DNA of 64,000 bases, taken from assembly GCA_002067755.1 (NCBI GenBank), contig MVQH01000086.1, forward strand, positions 1 to 64,000, written 5' to 3'. This document shows, piece after piece, positions 57,976 to 64,000 of the stretch (position 1 is the stretch's first letter; every line of letters starts with the position of its first letter). The notes beneath the pieces were generated by a model that had not been told where the DNA came from, did no database searches, and worked only from the letters and a program-made list of their open reading frames with translations. Made by a program: the position numbers and the translations under genes. This DNA comes from Methanosaeta sp. PtaB.Bin018 (GTDB lineage: Archaea; Halobacteriota; Methanosarcinia; Methanotrichales; Methanotrichaceae).

Positions 57976-59537
57976 GTCATCGAGGAGCGATCGAACTTGA
58001 GCTGAGGCAAATAGTCGATGCCATACTTGTAGGCAAAGTGGAGACTGAGGCGGAGTTGGAGTCCCACAAGAAGGAAGTCTCTTCTCGTCTGGGTCTTCCT
58101 TCTTTGCCGAGCAACGCCGACATCCTTGGCCTCGCCTCGCCTGAGGAGCGAGGGATGCTCAAGATTCTGGTGCGAAAGCCGACGCGCACGCTCTCAGGGG
58201 TTGCGGTCATCGCTGCCATGACCTCGCCCGCTCGCTGTCCGCACGGCACCTGTGTTCCATGCCCCGGCGGCATCCTTTGCGCTTCAGCACAAAGCTATAC
58301 AGGTCGGGAGCCCGCAGCGCTCAGGGCTGCGCAGCATGGTTTCGACCCTTATCAGCAGGTTTGGGCAAGGCTTGCCCAGTTGGATGAGATAGGCCATCCA
58401 CTGGACAAAGCCGAGCTGATCATAATGGGTGGGACGATCACTTCGCGACCGCTCGGCTACCAGCACTGGTTTGTGAAGCGCTGCCTTCAGGCCATGAACG
58501 ACTATCCTCATAGCCGAGCTCCAGGGCGGTGCTGGCAGTCATTTGCAGAGGTGGCCGCGGCCAATGAGGGGGCGAACGTTCGCAACATCGGCACGACCTT
58601 CGAGACCAGGCCTGACTGGTGCCGCCCAAAGGAGATCGGGATCATGCTTCATCTGGGGGGCACCAAGGTGGAGCTGGGCGTGCAGAGCACGCGAGACGAG
58701 ATCCTACGAGCCATGAGGCGCGGCCACACCGTGGAGGACACTGTTCAAGCCAACAAAGCCCTGCGCGATGCAGGCCTCAAGGTTGGATTTCATATGATGC
58801 CAGGTCTTCCAGGGTCCACGCCGAAGGCCGACTTAGAAGTATTCAAGGAGCTCTTTGGAGACAGCCGCTTTCGGCCTGACTATCTCAAGATCTATCCCAC
58901 TCTCGTGGTAAAGGGAACTGAGCTTTATCGGCTTTATCAAAAGGGCGAGTACAGGCCGATGAGCGATGAGGAGGCAGCAATGCTGGTATCTCAGATCAAA
59001 GAGATCCTTCCCAGCTATCTGCGATTGCAGCGAGTGCAGCGAGACATCCCTTCGCAGCTCATCGTTGCTGGCGTGAAGAGATCCAATCTTCGTCAGCTTG
59101 CGCTGCAGCGCCTTTTGGAGCGCAAAGGAGAGTGTGGGTGCATCCGCTGTCGTGAGGTGGGGCTTCGCAGGGTAACTGACATCGATGCAGTCCTGAAACA
59201 CGTTAAATACGAAGCATGTGGTGGGGAGGAGCACTTTGTCTCTTTCGAGGGCAAGGACAATTCCCTCGTGGGATTCCTACGATTGCGCCTTGGAGCTGGC
59301 TCCAAGGCACGTGTGAGGGAACTGCATGTCTATGGACCCCTAGTCCCTATCGGAACCAAAAATGATGGATGGCAGCATCGGGGATATGGTGCGAGGCTTG
59401 TTAAGGCCGCCGAGGTTATCTCTCTTGAGAAGGGATACAAAAGCCTTGAGATTACGAGCGGCATTGGTGCCAGGGGTTACTATCGGCAGTTGGGGTATGA
59501 TCTGTCTGGGCCTTACATGGCAAAGATATTGAGATGA
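57963..59537 (+). CDS. elp3: Elp3 tRNA wobble-uridine modifying enzyme
   Basis: A 524-residue fusion of a radical SAM domain and a C-terminal GNAT acetyltransferase domain (about 390-524). Cluster-binding cysteines are C92, C97 and C100 in CPHGTCVPCPGG; GVQSTRDEILRAMRRGH and FHMMPGLPGST are family segments. The acetyl-CoA site is in GYGARLVKAAE. Archaeal Elp3 alone makes carboxymethyl-uridine at wobble position 34. The overlap with the nitroreductase gene suggests co-transcription. It may work on the same tRNAs thiolated by the NcsA-type enzyme at 32148. Confidence 0.95.
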   Translation: MDRISHRGAIELELRQIVDAILVGKVETEAELESHKKEVSSRLGLPSLPSNADILGLASPEERGMLKILVRKPTRTLSGVAVIAAMTSPARCPHGTCVPCPGGILCASAQSYTGREPAALRAAQHGFDPYQQVWARLAQLDEIGHPLDKAELIIMGGTITSRPLGYQHWFVKRCLQAMNDYPHSRAPGRCWQSFAEVAAANEGANVRNIGTTFETRPDWCRPKEIGIMLHLGGTKVELGVQSTRDEILRAMRRGHTVEDTVQANKALRDAGLKVGFHMMPGLPGSTPKADLEVFKELFGDSRFRPDYLKIYPTLVVKGTELYRLYQKGEYRPMSDEEAAMLVSQIKEILPSYLRLQRVQRDIPSQLIVAGVKRSNLRQLALQRLLERKGECGCIRCREVGLRRVTDIDAVLKHVKYEACGGEEHFVSFEGKDNSLVGFLRLRLGAGSKARVRELHVYGPLVPIGTKNDGWQHRGYGARLVKAAEVISLEKGYKSLEITSGIGARGYYRQLGYDLSGPYMAKILR

Positions 59538-59619
59538 TATCCATTTCGTCCTCAAGGATGCAGGCACCACAACTGTTAAATATCGCGCGCCAAAGAAGTT
59601 TCGCGATCTGAGGAATAAT

Positions 59620-60000
59620 ATGCGTTGGCAAGGAAAATTCGGAAGGAAGCCTACGGGCGGGAAGTTGATCCCGGCCAGGGGTAAGAGAAAGTACGAGACG
59701 GGCAGAGAGCAGAGCGACACTACCATCGCGGCTGTCAGGACCAAGAAGATCGAAACCTTGGGAGGGAACATCAAGATGCGCATGCTGAGAGGCGATATGG
59801 CCACAGTTGCCGATCCCAAGACAGGCAAATCGAAGATCGTCAAGATGGAGACGGTAAAGGATAACAAGGCCAATCTGCACTACATGAGGCGAAATATCCT
59901 CACAAAGGGTGCAGTCATAAAGACGGAGCTTGGCGATGCACGAATAACCAACCGTCCCGGCCAGGACGGCGTCATCAACGCGATCCTGCTGTCCCAGTAA
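59620..60000 (+). CDS. rps8e: Small ribosomal subunit protein eS8 (S8e)
   Basis: A 126-residue basic protein matching archaeal S8e: WQGKFGRKPTGGKLIPARGK at the N-terminus and the NRPGQDGVINAILL end. TATA-like GTTAAATATC lies about 45 bases upstream. It is followed by the DUF1922 gene after eight bases. Confidence 0.95.
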   Translation: MRWQGKFGRKPTGGKLIPARGKRKYETGREQSDTTIAAVRTKKIETLGGNIKMRMLRGDMATVADPKTGKSKIVKMETVKDNKANLHYMRRNILTKGAVIKTELGDARITNRPGQDGVINAILLSQ

Positions 60001-60008
60001 AGCCTTCA

Positions 60009-60215
60009 ATGTTTATCGTTTTTCGATGTAGTTGCGGCAGGCATCTGTACGCTCCGTCTGACTCCAAGACCAGGACCTGCCCCTGCAAAAAGAGAACAGA
60101 GCTTCGCAAGGCGAAGATACTGGCAGTGGCAGAGGATGCCAGAACAGCAGGTGAAATCGTCCGTAAGCTTCAACTTGGCGGACATGAGATGACGGGTTTC
60201 ACCGTTTACGAATGA
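60009..60215 (+). CDS. DUF1922 zinc-ribbon protein
   Basis: A 68-residue archaeal protein with a zinc ribbon of FRCSCGRHLY and TCPCKKR (four cysteines) followed by a helical half. The family is uncharacterised. Co-location with S8e suggests a link to translation or RNA, which is inference. The stop overlaps the convergent thioesterase gene by 17 bases. Confidence 0.88.
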   Translation: MFIVFRCSCGRHLYAPSDSKTRTCPCKKRTELRKAKILAVAEDARTAGEIVRKLQLGGHEMTGFTVYE

Positions 60216-60612
60216 CTGTGAACGACGCTCTGGTCTGGGATAAAATTGTGCCGCTATCGGACTTTTTCACATAACCCTCTGTGAAGGCGACTGCTCGCCC
60301 CTTTTTGATCACGCTGCCATAGGCCGTCACCCTGCCGCTTCTGACTCCCTGAAGGAATGAAGTGCTCTCCGATATGGTGGCAATGCCTTCGTCCTCCTCG
60401 AGGATGGTGTAAAGGGCGAGGGCCATGGCTTCGTCGCTGAGTGATGTGAAGATGCCACCTTGTAGCCACCCTACGCCGTTGCACATATCGGGGCGCACTT
60501 CCATGGAGATCTGCGCCTCTCCATTGCCATAAGCATCTATATCAATTGCCATCAAGCGGAAGAAAGGATTTGCCTCCCTTCCCCATCTTCGGATCTCATC
60601 AAGGTAACTCAT
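60199..60612 (-). CDS. Hotdog-fold thioesterase (PaaI-like)
   Basis: A 137-residue hotdog-fold protein. The sequence CNGVGWLQGGIFTSLSDEAM corresponds to the PaaI HGG-substrate motif: the usual His of HGGxxxxLxD is replaced by Gln (LQGG), while the following Asp is kept. ISESTSFLQGVRSGRVTAYG is the next family segment. It probably hydrolyses an acyl-CoA; the substrate is not known. The gene is convergent with DUF1922. Confidence 0.85.
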   Translation of the reverse strand: MSYLDEIRRWGREANPFFRLMAIDIDAYGNGEAQISMEVRPDMCNGVGWLQGGIFTSLSDEAMALALYTILEEDEGIATISESTSFLQGVRSGRVTAYGSVIKKGRAVAFTEGYVKKSDSGTILSQTRASFTVIRKR

Positions 60613-60753
60613 CTACTACTATGGCCCCAACTGATTAGAATGAATGCACTCCATGGTATTTATGCACTACTGATAACTTAGTGTGTGGAGACGGGACCTC
60701 CGCACCAGTTTACGAGTAAATTAACGAATAGATACTTGAGGGCTTCGAAAAAC

Positions 60754-60870
60754 GGTCATGTACTTGGATAACTGAAAATATATCAAGAAATCAGGGTCTT
60801 CAGAATGAATTTGTCGAATTCCTTCTCGTTGGCTGCAAACTACGTTTTTCAGTTAAGCAAGTACGCGACC
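60754..60870. repeat. MITE-like imperfect inverted repeat
   Basis: A 25-base arm at 60754-60778 (GGTCATGTACTTGGATAACT and so on) is repeated inverted at 60846-60870 with four mismatches, enclosing 67 bases without coding sequence. No clear target-site duplication is visible. It may be a miniature transposable element, the last trace of an insertion sequence or a large RNA hairpin. The surrounding gap 60613-60971 is otherwise without genes apart from a GTGTGGAG/CTCCGCAC hairpin near 60680 (one G-T pair). Confidence 0.55.
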
Positions 60871-60872
60871 TC

Positions 60873-60888
60873 CTCCTCGAATGAGGAG
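60873..60888 (+). terminator. Hairpin CTCCTC/GAGGAG
   Basis: CTCCTC and GAGGAG pair around GAAT and are followed by CTTTTAAAC. It directly abuts the right arm of the inverted repeat and could be a terminator carried by that element. Confidence 0.4.
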
Positions 60889-60971
60889 CTTTTAAACACC
60901 TTCATCGACCCATTCGAGGTTAGAAAGAAATCTATATTATTTATATGTTATTAACAGAGTCATACCAATAG

Positions 60972-61088
60972 ATGTATAATGAGATGACACCAATGGAACA
61001 GGGAGTGTATTTAAATCAAACCTTAACCGATGACCGATGGAGACGACATCGTATCAACAACCCGAGGCCTCAAGCGCCGTTTCTGTAG
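60972..61088 (+). CDS. Possible 38-residue leaderless ORF
   Basis: An ATG about 29 bases after a TATA box (ATTTATAT, 60939-60946) opens 38 codons (MYNEMTPMEQGVYLNQTLTD and so on), with a basic, proline-containing end. The spacing fits leaderless translation, but there is no recognised family and it may be chance. Confidence 0.3.
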   Translation: MYNEMTPMEQGVYLNQTLTDDRWRRHRINNPRPQAPFL

Positions 61089-61201
61089 CACCAATTCAGC
61101 TCTCTCCGAGGCAGGTCCTCTGGACTGGTACACGAGGTGAGCAAATTAATATAGTTCTTTTACGCTCTCGGCTTAATGATCGAATTTACAGGGTGAGAAG
61201 A

Positions 61202-61888
61202 ATGCAACCAAAGCAGTTGATAGCATCTATGGTGCTTGGGATATGTATTTTTTTAACTGTAATCGCGTCATCCCAACCCGCCCCGGATGGGCAGTATCCT
61301 CCTGGTCCTGATTATTTAGGACCAAGCTATCCACCTGACATGAGCAATACAGGGCCGAACTATCCGGGGCCTCAAAGTGGACCTGGAATGGGCCCCTGGC
61401 CAGCGGACAGTGAAGGAGGCCATCCGGCAACAGGTCCGGATAGCTTGCAACCTCTCTCTGCACCATCGGGCTCCAATACTGAGGCTCTCAGCTATGCTGA
61501 GGGGCAGTCATTGAGCCAGCAGGATGTGGCCCTCAGCGGAGGAATTGGTGGCGGGCTTAGTGGCGGGTCTGGCAGCGGTGATATGGCCTTCTTCATGCAA
61601 GTTGCGGGCCTGCAGGTCTGGACAAGATACAACGGAATATGGACTACGGATCCTGCCGCAGTATTCTTCTGGCGAAGCACAAGCCTGCTCTCCTACAATG
61701 ACCAGGCTCAGACAGTGTGGTCATGGGAGAGGTATCCAAATGGGCAGCAAAACTGGCGAAACCTGGGTTACAGAATGCCCGGGTACTTCCACGGCAGGTT
61801 CATAGGGGATGCCCGCGGCTGGCACGAGTTGGCCATGTGGGGCAGCAGATCCGGTTGGAGCAATGTTGTCTGGATCTATGTATGGTGA
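61202..61888 (+). CDS. Secreted protein with Pro/Gly-rich linker and aromatic C-terminal domain
   Basis: A 228-residue exported protein. After a signal peptide (LIASMVLGICIFLTVIAS) comes a low-complexity region (about 27-95) of PPGPDYLGPSYPPDMSNTGP style, then a glycine-rich stretch (LSGGIGGGLSGGSGSGDM), then a compact C-terminal domain of about 100 residues rich in Trp and Tyr (QVWTRYNGIWTTDPAAVFFW, WSWERYPNGQQNWRNLGYRM, HELAMWGSRSGWSNVVWIYV). The last part looks like a small beta domain. The function is unknown; a surface or sheath role is possible. The ATG at 61202 has GGGTGAG five bases upstream; the frame continues to 61037 but without support. TATA-like AATTAATATAG is near 61146. Confidence 0.78.
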   Translation: MQPKQLIASMVLGICIFLTVIASSQPAPDGQYPPGPDYLGPSYPPDMSNTGPNYPGPQSGPGMGPWPADSEGGHPATGPDSLQPLSAPSGSNTEALSYAEGQSLSQQDVALSGGIGGGLSGGSGSGDMAFFMQVAGLQVWTRYNGIWTTDPAAVFFWRSTSLLSYNDQAQTVWSWERYPNGQQNWRNLGYRMPGYFHGRFIGDARGWHELAMWGSRSGWSNVVWIYVW

Positions 61889-62066
61889 AGATTCAGCAGC
61901 TTTTGCAAAAAAATTGGCTCCTTGCCGAACTCGTGTGGGTGATATCGGGCATAGGTAACCTCTTATGTGCCTTTGGTGCTGGCGCATCATGTCTCACCAC
62001 CAGAGGCACAGTGCGATTCATATGGCGGGCAGCACCGGACAGTAAATCGTTTAAATGGAGATAAAA

Positions 62067-63023
62067 ATGACGGAGGACCTCAAAGCAGTCTACAATTCAG
62101 CTCCTGAGATTTTCCAGAAGCTAAAAAGAGAGATCGATAAAGTCGTAGTTGGCCAGAACGTAGCCATAGAGCAGCTATTGGTCGCCATTCTATCCGGTGG
62201 CCATGCCCTCCTGGAGAGCAATCCGGGCCTCGCCAAAACGCTTCTGGTGAAGACTACGGCATCGTGCATGGGCCTTGGATACAGCAGGATTCAGTGCACG
62301 CCCGATCTGATGCCTGCAGACATAACTGGCACAACTATCATCGAAGAGGCGGATGGCAGCAAAAGATTCAGGTTCGAGCCAGGTCCTGTATTCTCCAACA
62401 TCGTCCTGGCCGATGAGATCAACAGAGCCTCTCCAAAGACACAGAGCGCTCTTCTGGAGGCAATGCAGGAGAAGCAGGTAACCGTCGGAAATAAGACTTA
62501 TTTTCTGGATAAGCCCTTCTTCATCCTGGCCACACAAAATCCAATCGAGATGGAAGGCACATTCCCTCTGCCTGAAGCGCAACTTGACAGATTTTTGCTC
62601 AAGATATTCATGGAATATCCCACCCTGGAAGAAGAATTAAAGATATTGGACAGATATTCAGGCCGCGAGGAGCCTGTGGTGGAAAAAGTGGTCAGCAAGG
62701 AGGAGGTTCTCTCGCTGCAAAAGCTCTGTCGCGACATACCTGTATCGGATGACTTGAAAAAGTCTGCAGTGAATCTCGTGCTGGCCACACGCAAGTGGGA
62801 AGGTGTCCAATACGGGGCAAGCCCAAGGGCAACCATCGGCCTCATCGTCTCTGCCAAGGCCAGGGCATTTTTGCATGGCAAAAATTATGTATCCAAGGAG
62901 GACTTGCATGTCATGGCCTATCCGGTCCTGAGGCACAGGCTCATTTTGGGGTTCGAGGCGGAGCGCAAAGGCCTGACGCGAGATCAGGTGATAACCGATC
63001 TGCTGAGGAGCCAAAACCTCTGA
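62067..63023 (+). CDS. MoxR-family AAA+ ATPase
   Basis: A 318-residue AAA+ protein with Walker A-like LESNPGLAKTLLVK (about 50-63), Walker B IVLADEINRASPK and the ATQNPIEMEGTFPLPEAQLD sensor region. MoxR ATPases act as chaperones that mature metal-containing enzyme complexes, working with von Willebrand/DUF58 partners. The ATG at 62067 has GGAGAT four bases upstream; an ATG at 62055 is also in frame. It is followed by the DUF58 gene after 12 bases. Confidence 0.92.
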   Translation: MTEDLKAVYNSAPEIFQKLKREIDKVVVGQNVAIEQLLVAILSGGHALLESNPGLAKTLLVKTTASCMGLGYSRIQCTPDLMPADITGTTIIEEADGSKRFRFEPGPVFSNIVLADEINRASPKTQSALLEAMQEKQVTVGNKTYFLDKPFFILATQNPIEMEGTFPLPEAQLDRFLLKIFMEYPTLEEELKILDRYSGREEPVVEKVVSKEEVLSLQKLCRDIPVSDDLKKSAVNLVLATRKWEGVQYGASPRATIGLIVSAKARAFLHGKNYVSKEDLHVMAYPVLRHRLILGFEAERKGLTRDQVITDLLRSQNL

Positions 63024-63035
63024 TGGATTTTAGTT

Positions 63036-63893
63036 ATGGACACTGAGTTCTTCAAAGAGCTGGAGAGGTTCTCCCTTCTGGTAAAGAAGCGAGTCTCAAC
63101 GGCTTACAGCGGTGGCAGGAAGTCGCTTCGCTTCGGCCACGGCATAAGCCCCGTCGGATACAGGGAGTACCGAAGAGGGGATGACTTCAAGCTTGTGGAC
63201 TGGAAGGTCTACGGGCGAACTGAGAAGCTCTACATCAGGGAGCATGAGGAGGAGCGAAGCCTTGTGGTGCATATTCTCCTTGATGGCAGCGGTAGCATGG
63301 GCTACGAAGGAAAGTTCACTTATGCATCGCGCCTGGCAGCTGGATTCGCATATCTCGCAACATTGGAGAACGAGAAGTATGCAATATCGCTTTTCTGCAA
63401 GAAGCTTTATCCAGGCGAGCCCAAGCGCGGGCGAAGGCATCTATTCCAGTCCATCGATTATCTGGACAGAGTGTCACCACATGGCGAAACCAATCTCAAG
63501 TCGATCTCAGATCAGTTTGAATCAATGATCACAACTACCAGCCTCGTTGTGCTGATATCCGACCTGCTCAGCGAGACCGAGGAGATAGTATCGAGCATCT
63601 ATCGGCTTTCTCGGCACGACCTGGTTGTGATCTCAGTCCTGGCGCCGGAGGAAGTAGATCTTCGTTTCGGCGGCGACATGAAGTTCGTAGATCTGGAGAC
63701 GAAAAAGCCTCTTGTCACACGCATAACCGAAGGAGAGCGCAAAGAATATCAAAGGAAGCTGCAAGAGCATAATTCCCGCATTGCTGCTACATGCAACCAG
63801 GTCGGAGCGGACTTTTTCCGCTTCAGCACCGAGATGCCAATCTTCGAGGCATTCTCGGAGATGCTGACACGGGCATTGGTCTGGAAGACATAA
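63036..63893 (+). CDS. DUF58 protein (von Willebrand A-like)
   Basis: A 285-residue soluble protein. The DUF58 hallmark is GYREYRRGDDFKLVDWKVYG, followed by a vWA domain with the MIDAS-like motif LLDGSGSMGYEGK and ISDLLSETEE. The family lacks known enzyme function and pairs with MoxR ATPases. Compared with many DUF58 proteins it has no N-terminal transmembrane helices. The pair is likely an operon and may assist the maturation of a metalloenzyme. Confidence 0.9.
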   Translation: MDTEFFKELERFSLLVKKRVSTAYSGGRKSLRFGHGISPVGYREYRRGDDFKLVDWKVYGRTEKLYIREHEEERSLVVHILLDGSGSMGYEGKFTYASRLAAGFAYLATLENEKYAISLFCKKLYPGEPKRGRRHLFQSIDYLDRVSPHGETNLKSISDQFESMITTTSLVVLISDLLSETEEIVSSIYRLSRHDLVVISVLAPEEVDLRFGGDMKFVDLETKKPLVTRITEGERKEYQRKLQEHNSRIAATCNQVGADFFRFSTEMPIFEAFSEMLTRALVWKT

Positions 63894-63936
63894 TTAAAGA
63901 CAGCCCAGAGTGACGAGAGCCATGGAGAGATAGAAG

Positions 63937-64000
63937 GTGAATGTGAAGCTCGGCTATGGCAAAACATTTCTAGAACTGCAGGCGGCGGACGGCATAGAGG
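63937..64000 (+). CDS. larA: LarA-like protein, first 21 codons
   Basis: The frame starts at a GTG at 63937 five bases after GGAGAGAT and continues beyond the window: VNVKLGYGKTFLELQAADGI. This is the start of the LarA (DUF2088) family, whose bacterial member is the nickel-pincer lactate racemase. Assignment rests on only 21 residues. It fits the LarE gene at 29395 in the same window; together they argue that the nickel-pincer cofactor is made and used here. Confidence 0.65.
   Translation, partial: MNVKLGYGKTFLELQAADGIE

Noticed and set aside
1-64000. CRISPR arrays, rRNA genes, intact insertion sequences or prophage
   Set aside because: No regularly spaced repeats, rRNA sequence, complete transposase or phage structural genes were seen.

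Overview
The window looks like chromosome of a methanogenic euryarchaeon. Archaeal markers include ribosomal proteins L40e and S8e, geranylgeranylglyceryl phosphate synthase, a CDC48-type ATPase, KEOPS subunit Cgi121, the DUF2150, DUF373 and DUF1922 families, and a CetZ tubulin. MptE and MptN make methanopterin cofactors and point to a methanogen. TATA boxes, some leaderless starts and GGAGG/GGTGA ribosome-binding sites fit. The set of large secreted proteins and the moderate GC content make Methanothrix (Methanosaeta) the most likely genus, but no core methanogenesis gene is present, so the genus is an inference.

Layout. 0-5 kb: tail of a metal-chelate binding protein, a CobN-type chelatase subunit and a manganese pyrophosphatase. 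5-13.7 kb: housekeeping genes (tmk, mptE, Cgi121, DUF2150) and a minus-strand operon of L40e, a lipid synthase and two M24 peptidases, preceded by a tRNA-Ser(CGA) gene that carries two introns outside the anticodon loop. 13.8-28.8 kb: malic enzyme, then a block rich in exported proteins (papain-like protease with PKD domains, a 1384-residue DUF11 protein, an Ig-repeat protein, a deacetylase-like lipoprotein) with sugar-epimerase, PanE and methyltransferase genes between. 29-33 kb: a plus-strand sulfur-handling operon (HTH regulator, larE, sufS, fdhD, ncsA). 33-36 kb: CDC48 ATPase and a gene graveyard with TnpB and TPR relics. 36.5-41.8 kb: purA, mptN, marC, nadX and divergent nadC. 41.8-49.7 kb: a membrane-anchored surface protein, CetZ, a GXGXG protein, DUF373, thiC and a TPR protein. 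50-56.6 kb: an ABC-2 exporter and a metal-chelate importer operon that includes a methyltransferase and a band-7 protein. 56.7-64 kb: nitroreductase, Elp3, S8e, DUF1922, a thioesterase, a MITE-like repeat, a secreted proline/glycine-rich protein, MoxR/DUF58 and the first codons of a LarA-like gene.

How they work together. Sulfur delivery is prominent: SufS can supply persulfide, LarE makes thiol groups on the nickel-pincer cofactor precursor, FdhD sulfurates a molybdenum/tungsten cofactor, and NcsA thiolates tRNA; Elp3 modifies the same wobble uridine that NcsA-type enzymes thiolate. A LarA-like gene begins at the right edge. Corrinoid or iron-chelate handling appears twice, at 0-4 kb and 52-56.6 kb. 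NadX and NadC, MptE and MptN, and PurA and Tmk are cofactor and nucleotide functions. The most unusual single item is the doubly interrupted tRNA-Ser gene.
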